Shown here: positions 1-8,056 of the stretch, one piece after another
Position numbering within the stretch: position 1 is the first letter of the stretch
Layout: each line of letters opens with the position of its first letter
NCBI RefSeq assembly: GCF_000012985.1
Contig: NC_007645.1
Location: 4,486,581 to 4,550,580 of the forward strand
Direction: 5' to 3'
DNA length: 64,000 nt
From: Hahella chejuensis KCTC 2396
GTDB taxonomy: Bacteria; Pseudomonadota; Gammaproteobacteria; Pseudomonadales; Oleiphilaceae
Notes under the pieces: model-generated
Seen by the model: the letters and a program-made list of their open reading frames with translations, nothing else
What the model was told of the DNA's origin: nothing
The model's database searches: none
Translations under genes and position numbers: made by a program

Positions 1-73
1 CCTGCTGCAACTCAAGGTAGTCGGCGATGGCGGCGGCCAAATGTCGATCGTCTTCAATGATCAGTATGCGCAT
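1..73 (-). CDS. Response regulator, N-terminal fragment (runs off the window)
   Basis: Only the first 24 codons are present. They read MRILIIEDDRHLAAAIADYL and onward, which is the classic beta1-alpha1 start of a CheY-like receiver domain with the acidic EDD pocket. The ATG lies inside the last codons of the upstream desaturase gene (20-base overlap), so the two are probably co-transcribed. The output domain is outside the window; an OmpR-type regulator is the most common architecture for this start but cannot be confirmed. Confidence 0.8.
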   Translation of the reverse strand, partial: MRILIIEDDRHLAAAIADYLELQQ

Positions 74-926
74 GAGTGTCCGGTTTCCAACCTGGGGACT
101 TGATCAAAAAGTGCAGCCGGTCGCGCCATGAATGCGCGTTTCGACAATCTGAATATAACGCCTTCGCCTCATGAAAAACTATTATGAAGGGATTGCGTGA
201 GGCCAATGGCGTCGTCAAACCATAGCTCACCGGAGCCGTCTCCGGCTGATAGGTTCCGAATAGCCGGTCCCAAAGCATCAGTACGCCGCCGAAGTTTTTA
301 TCCAGGTAGGGATGATGGGAGCCATGGTGCACTCTGTGCGCAGACGGCGTATTGAAGACGCGGTCCAGCCAGCCGAGCGTCCCCACCTTTTCCGTATGAA
401 TCCAGGACTGATAGGCCACAACCGCCAAGAAAGCCACGATTGTCTGCACCAGGTCAAACCCAAGCAGGACCATGGGAACCAGAAAGATCCACTCCACCGG
501 ACCTTCCAGCCAGGAAAGACGCAGAGACGTACTGAAGTCAAAGCGCTCCGAAGAGTGATGCGCGCTATGGATCGTCCAGAAAAACCTGACTTTGTGTTCG
601 ATACGGTGCATCCAATAGTAACTCAAGTCCGCCGCCAGAAGCGCCAACGCCCAGGTCCAGCCATTCACTGGAATACGCCACCACGCCAGCGGCTCCACCA
701 GCCATAACGCAATTAGAAAAACCGCGCCGTAAAGAGTCCTCTCCAACAAAATATTGCCGATGGCGACAGCGATATTGGCGAGCTTCTCACGTAAAGGCTC
801 CCAACGCTTCCGCACTATATCCCAGCATACGCCCGCCCCCACGAGACAAAGCGCAGCGAGCAAGCTCAGATCAATCAGTTCCAGCCAGACACCCGCATCA
901 TCAAAACGCGCCTGCAAATTATCCAC
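54..926 (-). CDS. Sterol desaturase / fatty acid hydroxylase family membrane protein
   Basis: An integral membrane di-iron hydroxylase or desaturase. Counted from a GTG at 962, histidine clusters occur as HRIEH (119-123), HSAHH (132-136) and HRVHHGSHH (209-217), the spaced eight-histidine pattern that binds the two irons. Hydrophobic segments lie at about 30-50, 68-90, 103-118 and 157-186. I prefer the GTG at 926 because GGGAGG sits five bases before it; starts at 962 (GTG) or 941 (ATG) are possible. The natural substrate (sterol, hopanoid, fatty acid or alkylglycerol) cannot be told from sequence. The gene overlaps the downstream response regulator. Confidence 0.85.
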   Translation of the reverse strand: MDNLQARFDDAGVWLELIDLSLLAALCLVGAGVCWDIVRKRWEPLREKLANIAVAIGNILLERTLYGAVFLIALWLVEPLAWWRIPVNGWTWALALLAADLSYYWMHRIEHKVRFFWTIHSAHHSSERFDFSTSLRLSWLEGPVEWIFLVPMVLLGFDLVQTIVAFLAVVAYQSWIHTEKVGTLGWLDRVFNTPSAHRVHHGSHHPYLDKNFGGVLMLWDRLFGTYQPETAPVSYGLTTPLASRNPFIIVFHEAKALYSDCRNAHSWRDRLHFLIKSPGWKPDTHAHTDH

Positions 927-1018
927 TCTCACCTCCCTCATTCGCCTACAGCGCCACAGCACATGCTGCGGCCTATCTCATTGCGGGAGAGTTTAAAAAA
1001 GGCGGGATTAAGAGCGTA

Positions 1019-1576
1019 TTAAGGCTGTAGAAAGCGACGTATCAGCGCAGCGTGGGACAAAGGTTTGCGGGGATCATTTATATCCGTGTTAGTCTCATAA
1101 TCCAATAAAACCAGCCCCTCATGCCGGGCAAGCAGCTCGGATAGTTGGCTTAGCTCCGCCTGTAGCCTGTGCGTCAGCGTCCAATGATACGCGGGCAGAT
1201 AGATCTGCTTTCTCGCTTCGATATAGGGAATTAACTCCCCTCCGGGTCCTTTTCGATGCCCTAACACACGCCCGTAACGTCTGACTGTACGCTTAATGCC
1301 TTTCATATCCGTGATATCGAAGCGAGAAGGGTCAATGTCCTGCCCTTCAAACACCTTCAAGCCCTGCCATATGCCTTCTACGGATTGAGCGGTCTCGGAT
1401 GAAAACGGTATGGGAATCCCACTATGAGGATAAAAAGGGGAAAATTTCACCCAAGGCGCCGAAGCCTTTGAGGTGACGTCTATAATGGCGTACCCAGGAA
1501 ATTCTCTTTCCAGTGTCGACGACTTTTTTCTTCTGCTGGCGATGACAATATCGCCGCTGTATGTCTCCGTTTGCAT
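1019..1576 (-). CDS. Conserved hypothetical protein with NADAR-like sequence features
   Basis: A 185-residue soluble protein without signal peptide or membrane segment. I do not recognise it firmly; from memory it may belong to a DUF6939-type family. The stretch SPFYPHSGIPIPF followed by SVEGIWQGLKVF resembles the core of NADAR/YbiA proteins, which have S-x-FYP, then S-V-E, then a conserved Lys. Those proteins act on ADP-ribosylated or nucleotide-derived substrates. It ends a tight minus-strand run (42 bases after the DUF4166 gene) that includes an RNA ligase fusion. The NADAR link is an inference from a short motif only. Confidence 0.6.
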   Translation of the reverse strand: MQTETYSGDIVIASRRKKSSTLEREFPGYAIIDVTSKASAPWVKFSPFYPHSGIPIPFSSETAQSVEGIWQGLKVFEGQDIDPSRFDITDMKGIKRTVRRYGRVLGHRKGPGGELIPYIEARKQIYLPAYHWTLTHRLQAELSQLSELLARHEGLVLLDYETNTDINDPRKPLSHAALIRRFLQP

Positions 1577-1618
1577 AGCGCCTCTCTATCAAGTTATGTC
1601 AGGTGGGCCTGGCGCGCC

Positions 1619-2161
1619 TCAGGTCAGCCTTAGGTCTCCCGCATAGCCCATCAACTTGCCCAAAACAGGAAGACTTAGGGTCACCGCAAACCGATACTGG
1701 TCGTCGACAACCATTTTATACGCGTGCGTCCGAGGGACCAGCCACAAGGGCAAGGGTAAACCGCGCAGCTTGCAGCGCCGGGGAACCCAACGCCAGCCGC
1801 CATCTCGGATATCCACGCCCAAGTGTAACTCCACGTCGCCGGTGGACTCGCTCCAGTATCCGCCGGGAAAGGCGCCATGAGGGCGGAAAAGAGAGCGCAT
1901 CTGCGCTCCCGATTCGAATGTGCGGTTCCATTGCAACGCGTCGCCAGAGTGGCGGATTTCAACACAAAAACCGACCATTCCTGTCGTCTGCGGCGCTCCG
2001 GTTTTCGTCGCGATGCGTCGCCCAATCCAACCCGCCAGTCCCGCGCCGTATTCGACCTGCACCCGCCCCGTCAGCGTTCCGCCTTCGCGATGTAATTGCT
2101 GAAGCATTGGGTGCAGGTGCGAGAAAGCCTCGCCAAACCATTGCGTCACGGCATTTTCCAT
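1619..2161 (-). CDS. DUF4166 domain protein
   Basis: A 180-residue protein matching the DUF4166 pattern throughout: an N-terminal LHPMLQQLHR helix, a GxGLxGWIGRRIAT segment around residue 40, a WxRxF strand near 77, and the C-terminal block LRGLPLPLWLVPRTHA followed by the closing LPVLGKLMGY strand. The family is of unknown function and is often fused to, or next to, SDR or saccharopine dehydrogenase-like proteins. Here it sits instead between a DUF99 gene (5 bases upstream) and the NADAR-resembling gene, so its role in this operon is unclear. Confidence 0.75.
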   Translation of the reverse strand: MENAVTQWFGEAFSHLHPMLQQLHREGGTLTGRVQVEYGAGLAGWIGRRIATKTGAPQTTGMVGFCVEIRHSGDALQWNRTFESGAQMRSLFRPHGAFPGGYWSESTGDVELHLGVDIRDGGWRWVPRRCKLRGLPLPLWLVPRTHAYKMVVDDQYRFAVTLSLPVLGKLMGYAGDLRLT

Positions 2162-2166
2162 GAGCG

Positions 2167-2754
2167 TCAGGCCCTCCGACCGCTTTCGCCGGTCATCACC
2201 GCCGAACCAATAATATGCGCCAATCTCAAAGCTTCCGGCACTCTGCCTTTGGTGGTCAGCCTCTCCAACGCTTTGCTGGCGGTTTCCGGATCACAGCCGG
2301 CGACCTGATAATGACAGAAATCGTTATTAAAAATAGTTCCCGCAGCGCGAATCAGACCACGCCGCCGCTCATAGTCGTCAAAGTTGCGCAGCGCCTTGTC
2401 TATCGCCTGCAGATCCGGGTGTTTGCGCATGACGGCAATACAGGGACGTTGCACGCTTTCACATAATCTGGGCAGGTCAATGACATTGAACCCGCCAATG
2501 GCCACGCCGTCCGTCAGCACGACGCCGACCTGATCATAGAACCTGCTGTTCGTCAGCATGGCGATCAGACAGTCCGTGGCGTCATCGCCATCTTTGGCCG
2601 CCGTCCCCCAGAGCATGCCCTCAAATTCGCCATCCGCGCAGATAATTCCCGCAACGTTGACAGGCGACCCCCGCCGCCGTGAAAAAGGCGCATCGTCAAA
2701 CCCGGCGACCCGAATACGACGATTGCCTTTCACCAATTGATCCAATGATTTCAT
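2167..2754 (-). CDS. DUF99 family protein (endonuclease V-like fold)
   Basis: A 195-residue protein with the DUF99 hallmarks. It has an early strand RVAGFDDAPF with the conserved acidic residues, then VNVAGIICADGEFEGMLWG, a central LTDGVAIGGFNVIDL with the second acidic site, and a late CxPETASKALERL segment. DUF99 is best known from archaea and is structurally related to endonuclease V, suggesting a nucleic-acid-cleaving or binding role; activity is not established. It lies 21 bases downstream of the nucleotidyltransferase-RNA ligase fusion and 5 bases before DUF4166. Presence in a gammaproteobacterial operon suggests transfer. Confidence 0.75.
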   Translation of the reverse strand: MKSLDQLVKGNRRIRVAGFDDAPFSRRRGSPVNVAGIICADGEFEGMLWGTAAKDGDDATDCLIAMLTNSRFYDQVGVVLTDGVAIGGFNVIDLPRLCESVQRPCIAVMRKHPDLQAIDKALRNFDDYERRRGLIRAAGTIFNNDFCHYQVAGCDPETASKALERLTTKGRVPEALRLAHIIGSAVMTGESGRRA

Positions 2755-2775
2755 TAAGCCGTTTCCAAACCGCTG

Positions 2776-4488
2776 TTAATCCGTCTCGCCATTTTCGGTT
2801 TTACTTTTACTTGCCGTCTCGTGAATGACCTCTTCACCCTCTCGTCCCTTCTCCCCCTTTTCGTCAAAAAAAGCAGGCAGGTAAGGATGCCAGTTCCATA
2901 GCGCAGGACGTCCGCTGTTTTCTGGAAGATAAGCGCCATCGGTTTTGCCATGGCGCACAAACTTGCCCAAAAACAGCACTTGCTCTCCCCGCTCCAGACG
3001 CCACACTGCGCCTTCCGGGGCGTCGACGCTTCCGTGCGCGCCTTCCCCCAACAATCGCAGGGCCTCATCAATAGAACAGGGCTCCCCAATGTGGAGGATG
3101 TGGGCGGGGGTAAACCCGGCCTGCATTACGCGTCGATGAAAGGCCGCATAGGGTATGCGTCGATTGTCCGTGGTAAAAATATCGAATGGAACAAAGGGTT
3201 CATGGGCCAGCCGGTAGCGGGTTCCATGCGCCAGAGCCAGCCATTCGCCTACCACTCTCTCGCCGGGCGCCAGCACATCAAGAAAACGAGATTGATGCTC
3301 CTCCACCCATTCCGCCCATAATCTTCGCGCCGGATTGGGGGACTCATCCGCCAGATCGCCATCGCGTCCCAACGCCAGGACACGGTCATCTGTTCGCAGC
3401 GCCGCCACGCAGGAGCCATCCAGCTTTTCTTGCACGATAACCACATCATCAGGATGACGTTGTCGCGAGGTCAACATCTCCGCCTTATTGGCGTCGATAT
3501 GTTTATCCGCAAGGCCAGTACGCGACCCGGGTAAATGCGGGATGGACGTATAGGCCTTGAACGGCAGCAGCTTGCGTTTCTGTTGCAGTGTGCGCAGTTT
3601 CTTGCGCACGGCTTCCGAACCGTCTTCCTTCAGCAGCTTCACGCGATAGGTGATCACCTCTGACTGCGTCAGCAGAGTTTCGTCATTCTCCAGCTGCAAT
3701 ACAGGTTTGAGATAACTCCGCAGCCACTCCAACACCGACTCCATCGGCTCAATCTGCTGATGCGGATATTCCGCGATCAGGCTGCGCCAGTTTCTACGGG
3801 ATTTCTTGCTGCGGCCGAAGTCGCCGAACATCAGACGTCGGCAAATTTCCAAGGGGTCCATCCTGCTGGCGAATGCCTCCATAGTGGCGCGCCGTAACAA
3901 GTCCGCATCCAATTCGTTGTAGCGGCAAAACAGATACAGGTCCCACAAAGTCTTCGACATCCAGCCGCCGTTTATATGTTCAAACAACCCATGCAGTTTC
4001 CAGGCGGCGGCGATTTCCACTGCGACGGTCGGAACGGTGATCGTAGCGCCGTCTTGCAGGGCGGAGGGAACTGTTACAATCCGAGGCGGCGCCACCAAGG
4101 GGTCGCCTACGGCGATATCCAACTGCAACGTCCCTTCAATGCCTGCAATTGCATAATTCACGCTATAACGCACGCCTGGAGAGATACTGTCTTGCCAAAT
4201 GGGAAGAACCTCCAGGGAGTCGGGCTCAAAACGACAGGGCGAGGCGTCTTGCTGAGCCATCAGCAGACGTATCAAAGCAGTAAAAGAATCCGGCGTATAA
4301 TCTCCCAAAAACAGTAGATCCAGATCTTTGCAATGACGCGGTTGCGGCCCGCTCCAAAGACGCGACACGTAGCTGCCCCGCACCACAAAGCAGTCTGCAT
4401 GCGGCTGGGGCCGCAAACGCGTCAACAGCGTCTCAATAGCAACAAGCGTGCGGCGCCCTTCCGACAAATCCATGGATAGTGCGCTCAT
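2776..4488 (-). CDS. AbiEii-type nucleotidyltransferase fused to an RNA ligase
   Basis: A 570-residue two-domain protein. Residues about 30-215 match the AbiEii/MNT nucleotidyltransferase fold: RGSYVSRLW (37-45), the catalytic KDLDLLF (54-60), the third carboxylate in LQLDIAVGD (121-129), and a helical part with WDLYLFCRY. Residues about 310-520 form a covalent RNA ligase: SIPHLPGSR, motif I EKLDGS (354-359, Lys355 as nucleotidyl acceptor), VVGEW, PFDIF (434-438), EGAVWRLE (492-499) and motif V LGKFVRHGK (507-515). The start overlaps the stop of the upstream gene as ATGA, indicating translational coupling. The C-terminal tail from about 540 is charged and probably disordered. The fold assignments are from motifs; the joint function (end-processing plus ligation of RNA) is inferred. 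Confidence 0.85.
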   Translation of the reverse strand: MSALSMDLSEGRRTLVAIETLLTRLRPQPHADCFVVRGSYVSRLWSGPQPRHCKDLDLLFLGDYTPDSFTALIRLLMAQQDASPCRFEPDSLEVLPIWQDSISPGVRYSVNYAIAGIEGTLQLDIAVGDPLVAPPRIVTVPSALQDGATITVPTVAVEIAAAWKLHGLFEHINGGWMSKTLWDLYLFCRYNELDADLLRRATMEAFASRMDPLEICRRLMFGDFGRSKKSRRNWRSLIAEYPHQQIEPMESVLEWLRSYLKPVLQLENDETLLTQSEVITYRVKLLKEDGSEAVRKKLRTLQQKRKLLPFKAYTSIPHLPGSRTGLADKHIDANKAEMLTSRQRHPDDVVIVQEKLDGSCVAALRTDDRVLALGRDGDLADESPNPARRLWAEWVEEHQSRFLDVLAPGERVVGEWLALAHGTRYRLAHEPFVPFDIFTTDNRRIPYAAFHRRVMQAGFTPAHILHIGEPCSIDEALRLLGEGAHGSVDAPEGAVWRLERGEQVLFLGKFVRHGKTDGAYLPENSGRPALWNWHPYLPAFFDEKGEKGREGEEVIHETASKSKTENGETD

Positions 4489-5159
4489 GGGTGAGCCTCA
4501 GCGCTTGCGCCGCCCCAGTCTGCGTCAAGTCCAATATTGCTGTCATAGATATTGAACTCGCGAATTTCTTTCACAATGGTCACCTCATTGGCCGCCAAAA
4601 AAGCGCGCAATGCATTCAGGACCTCGCCCGCCTTTGGCGCGCCTCCCCGTATACGCTGGGTGACAAACTGCTCCATATGTTCATAGTTGCGCCAAAACGC
4701 ATTGGTGGAGAGTCGCCCGCGATACTCCCGCACCGCTTTGCGCAATGCATCCAAATCGTAATCCGCTGGCAAACGCAGCTTAAGGTGATGTTCGAAATAA
4801 CAATAATCCGGCAACTGCGCCGCAACCTCATCGCTTTGCGGGATATTGGCGTTGTCGATCGCCGCCTCGATTTTCAAGCGCTCGACGGCGAATCCCTCGC
4901 TGATCATCCCCTCACAAAGCGCCTGAACATGCGCCCAGACAGTGTCCGGCTCACCGCCAATACGCTTGCATAACATCGGCTGCGTGCAATGGCGCCCGGA
5001 AGACAGTTGGATCACAATGGCTTTCGCCTCCTGCGCAGCGCAAAAGCCGATAAAACGCTGCAAGGCGCCTTGATCGGGAACGAAGATAGTAATATGGATT
5101 TCGTATTTTCCAGGAAACGCCTTAAGTGCGTCCAAAGGCGCCTGTAGCCGTTGCTTCAT
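4485..5159 (-). CDS. Two-repeat protein coupled to the RNA ligase; possible 2H-like
   Basis: A 224-residue protein, not firmly recognised. It appears to be an internal duplication. An early block YEIHITI leads to a QRFIGFCAA helix, LSSGRHCTQ and CKRIGGEPDTVWAHV; it is echoed by EHHLKLRL, LSTNAFWRN and TQRIRGGAPKAGEVL. Two H-h-(T/K)-h motifs near the start of each half recall 2H phosphoesterases, which process cyclic phosphate ends of RNA. However, the second motif has Lys in place of Ser/Thr. It is first in the tight five-gene run and its TGA overlaps the ligase ATG. The 2H suggestion is a hypothesis. Confidence 0.6.
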   Translation of the reverse strand: MKQRLQAPLDALKAFPGKYEIHITIFVPDQGALQRFIGFCAAQEAKAIVIQLSSGRHCTQPMLCKRIGGEPDTVWAHVQALCEGMISEGFAVERLKIEAAIDNANIPQSDEVAAQLPDYCYFEHHLKLRLPADYDLDALRKAVREYRGRLSTNAFWRNYEHMEQFVTQRIRGGAPKAGEVLNALRAFLAANEVTIVKEIREFNIYDSNIGLDADWGGASAEAHP

Positions 5160-5279
5160 GAGAATTAATACTGCCTAAAGAGAACTCGTAGATGTAGATA
5201 CTGCAAGCGGACGGATTGAGTTCAAAAGCGCATCCATCGCGCGACAATGACGTCGATAAAATTATTGATGGAGTCTGTG

Positions 5280-5765
5280 TCAGAACAGGGCCTCAAAGGA
5301 TACCACAGATATGCCTTCCGGCGTGCGGTTCTCTCCCACTTTCCGAAACCCGAATCGCTCATACAAACTTATGGCCGGCGCGTTCACTGCGGCGGTGGAC
5401 ACTTTCACGCCTTTGGCGCGACCAAATTGATGGCTTTGAGTAAAAACATACTCCAGCAACCCGTTGGCGAAGCCCTGCCTGAACATGTCGGGAACAACCA
5501 CCAGACTGTGGATGCTGAGCCACTCTCCTTGGCGCTCAATCTCAACCGCAGCGACCAGCCTGGACACCTGTCGATATCCCAAAAACTGCGTAGAGCTTCT
5601 CATAATATCAGCAGCGGTTCTGCGCAACGGCGGAAATTGCTCAACGCCAATCAGCTTGGCTTCCACCCGATAAGCCGATTGAAACAGCTCATAGAGCTCC
5701 CTGGCGATATCCGCCTGCGTATGCTTCAGACATAAAAATTTCATCTGTTCAGCTTCGCCGCTCAT
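5280..5765 (-). CDS. GNAT family N-acetyltransferase
   Basis: A 161-residue single-domain GNAT. The acetyl-CoA-binding motif A is visible as SLVVVPDMFRQGFANGLL (R-x-x-G-x-G/A variant), followed by the motif B segment NAPAISLYERFGFRKVGE. It is 120 bases upstream of the two-repeat gene on the same strand, so it may or may not belong to that operon. No substrate can be inferred. The start ATG is followed by a second in-frame Met at codon 8. Confidence 0.85.
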   Translation of the reverse strand: MSGEAEQMKFLCLKHTQADIARELYELFQSAYRVEAKLIGVEQFPPLRRTAADIMRSSTQFLGYRQVSRLVAAVEIERQGEWLSIHSLVVVPDMFRQGFANGLLEYVFTQSHQFGRAKGVKVSTAAVNAPAISLYERFGFRKVGENRTPEGISVVSFEALF

Positions 5766-6124
5766 ATTTCTTCATCCGACTTTTTTGTTCGACTTTACGC
5801 CGCTTAACGCAATAATGCGCCCCGTATATTTTGTTCAGGTATTTCAACCGGATTGCCGGATTTTTTTATACGGCCTAGTCTTCATTCCTGTGTAAAAGCG
5901 GACGCTTTCGCCTAACGATGAATCAAACGGCAGGGGGTTTGAAATCATTCCCAACCCGCAACCGTGACTTGCAACTGATCATTTTTTAGTCTTCATTTAT
6001 AACTGTCTGAGAGTTGTTCTCATTTGAGAAACAGACCGCTCGACTGCGCGCAAAATCGCGCAGCGTTTAAACCGGCCAGCCTCGCCTAGCCGCGTTCAAC
6101 TCATTAACTTTAAAGGGAATTTAT
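5766..6124. other. Intergenic divergent promoter region with nested inverted repeats
   Basis: 359 bases between the GNAT gene (leftward) and the secreted peptidase (rightward). No open frame with a ribosome site was seen. Around 6004-6036 there are nested symmetric elements. The outer pair is GTCTG (6005-6009) and CAGAC (6032-6036). Inside it, TGAGA and TCTCA are separated by five bases, with TCTCA shared by a second palindrome TTCTCA-TT-TGAGAA (6017-6030). A T-rich run occurs near 5865. The peptidase start has a weak AAAGGG upstream. Confidence 0.5.
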
Positions 6125-7960
6125 ATGAAAAAGAGTATCGGATCTATCTTCGTCTGCGCGTTAACAGCACTCCCCCTCCTGGCGCATTCCGACGATAGCA
6201 GAGATATCATCTCGGACGAGCAGTTTATTTATTCTTACCAAGAGATGCTGACTTTCGATGTCGCCGCCTATCTGAAGCGAAACGCTCCCCACCTGTTGGA
6301 TCAGACCGAAGTCATCACCCACTGGGCCGGTTATAGCACCGTCAGCCCTAAAGTGTTGTTAACCCTGATAGAAATGCAGACTGGCTTAGTAAGCGGCGCA
6401 CGCACTGCAACCCTGCAACGCCCCCTTGGCGATTTATCCGAGCGGGATGGCTTCAGCGCTCAGGTTGAAGATGTCGCAATGCGTCTGGCCAGATCGTATT
6501 ATCGCACCGTGAACCAGGAGCAGAAGAGCTTCTCCATCAGCGGCGAGGACATCGCCACACGGGCGCTCTCCCGCACCTTGATGAACAACGCCGCTGGCGA
6601 CGCTGATGAATTTGCGACCGTCTACCAGCGCCTGTTCCCGCAGGAGCAGGAAAGCGCGGAACCTCCCGGCGTCAGTCGCTTCTCCGCCTACTCCAAAAGG
6701 CTGGTCCCTCCGGAAAACATGCTTCAGCTCCCCTTCCCCATTGATCAGAGCTGGTGGTTCGGCGGCGCGCATACCAACACCGGCAGCGGCAATTATCCGA
6801 TGTCCTCCCTGGATATGAACAACGGCGGCTCCTGGGGCTCGGATACCTCCACCAAGTGGGCGGTGGCGTCCGCCGCAGGTACGGCGGTGCGGCATTCGTC
6901 CTGTTTCGTGGAAGTACTGCACGATGGCGGCTGGTCAACCACTTACTACCATCTGGACAATGTGCAGTTCCAGAATCGCACCAGCGTGTCGCAAAACCAG
7001 AAACTGGCGAACTACGCCAACAACCGCTCTCAGGCGCTATGCAATGGCGGCAGTTCAACCGGTCCCCATCAGCACTTCAGCCTGAAATATGACGGCGGCT
7101 TCTACCATCTGGATGGCGTATACCTGTCCGGTTACAAGGTGAAGACAGGTCGCTATAGCTATGACGGCAACTGCAATTATTTCTGGATGAGCAAGAACGG
7201 TTCGAAGTACTGCACCAGCAACAAGCTCTACAACCCCGGTACTTCCGGCCCCACCGATCCCGATACGCCGGATACGGAGCTGGAAAATGGCCAGGTGCTC
7301 ACCAATCTAAGCGCCACCAAGGAGGATAAAGACTATTACGTGCTGAAAGTCGATCCTGGCGCGAGCGATCTGGCGTTCCGCATCTCTGGCGGCAGCGGCG
7401 ACATGGATATGTTCGTCAAATACGGCAGCCGACCGACCTTTGATTCCTATGACTGCCGGCCTTACAAAACCACTCAGGAAGAAATCTGCACCTTCAACTC
7501 GCCTCAGGCGGGAAATTACTACGTCATGCTGCACGCATTCTCCAGCTATTCCGGCATCACCTTTGAAGCTGGCTATAAAGCTAACGCCGACAGCAGCCAG
7601 GAGCTGATGAATGGAGAAGCGGCGACGAAACTTTCCGGCAGCCAGGATGAGATGGATTATTTCTACGTCGACATACCGGAAGGCGCCCGCAATCTGCGCA
7701 TTGAAATGTCAGGCGGCCAGGGCGATGCGGACATGCATGTCCGCTTCAGAACGCCCCCGACATTGAACGAATATGACTGCCGTCCCTTCAAAACCACGCA
7801 GGAAGAAACCTGTTCCTACAACACGCCGCAGATCGGGGTTTACCATGTGATGTTGCACGCCTTCGATCCTTACTCGGATGTACAGTTGGTGGCCCGCTAC
7901 GATGATCGGGTTCAAGGCAAAGAAGTGGCTGTCGCGCTGACACAGGCCGGGCAGGAATAA
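6125..7960 (+). CDS. Secreted LasA-like M23 metallopeptidase with two PPC domains
   Basis: A 611-residue exported protein. A signal peptide (MKKSIGSIFVCALTALPLLAHS) is followed by a propeptide to about residue 200. The M23A domain (beta-lytic/LasA type) starts near WWFGGAHTNTG (about 211-221), with SSLDMN supplying the zinc Asp. YYHLDNVQ, then GPHQHFSLK (about 314-322), carry the catalytic and zinc histidines. Two bacterial pre-peptidase C-terminal (PPC) domains follow at about 382-480 and 497-590; each has DxDMxV-type strands and the repeated signature YDCRP(Y/F)KTTQEE. Family members cleave glycine-rich peptide bonds in peptidoglycan or elastin. A single-gene unit with a strong hairpin after it. 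Confidence 0.93.
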   Translation: MKKSIGSIFVCALTALPLLAHSDDSRDIISDEQFIYSYQEMLTFDVAAYLKRNAPHLLDQTEVITHWAGYSTVSPKVLLTLIEMQTGLVSGARTATLQRPLGDLSERDGFSAQVEDVAMRLARSYYRTVNQEQKSFSISGEDIATRALSRTLMNNAAGDADEFATVYQRLFPQEQESAEPPGVSRFSAYSKRLVPPENMLQLPFPIDQSWWFGGAHTNTGSGNYPMSSLDMNNGGSWGSDTSTKWAVASAAGTAVRHSSCFVEVLHDGGWSTTYYHLDNVQFQNRTSVSQNQKLANYANNRSQALCNGGSSTGPHQHFSLKYDGGFYHLDGVYLSGYKVKTGRYSYDGNCNYFWMSKNGSKYCTSNKLYNPGTSGPTDPDTPDTELENGQVLTNLSATKEDKDYYVLKVDPGASDLAFRISGGSGDMDMFVKYGSRPTFDSYDCRPYKTTQEEICTFNSPQAGNYYVMLHAFSSYSGITFEAGYKANADSSQELMNGEAATKLSGSQDEMDYFYVDIPEGARNLRIEMSGGQGDADMHVRFRTPPTLNEYDCRPFKTTQEETCSYNTPQIGVYHVMLHAFDPYSDVQLVARYDDRVQGKEVAVALTQAGQE

Positions 7961-7994
7961 TCCCGCGCTCACACCCTAAGCTGCTTTAATGAAC

Positions 7995-8036
7995 GCGGGG
8001 CTCGATCCGCCACTACGGCTGCAGATCGAGCCCCGC
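7995..8036. terminator. Bidirectional hairpin between convergent genes
   Basis: A perfect 13-bp stem GCGGGGCTCGATC / GATCGAGCCCCGC with a 16-base loop lies 35 bases after the peptidase stop and 20 bases after the O-methyltransferase stop on the other strand. There is only a short T run, so it is a structural stop or 3' stabiliser shared by both converging transcripts rather than a textbook intrinsic terminator. Confidence 0.6.
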
Positions 8037-8056
8037 TTGGTCATCTCAATTCGAGA

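Noticed and set aside
312-707. 131-codon rightward frame opposite the desaturase gene
   Set aside because: A shadow of the histidine-rich desaturase frame; no ribosome site and no family features.
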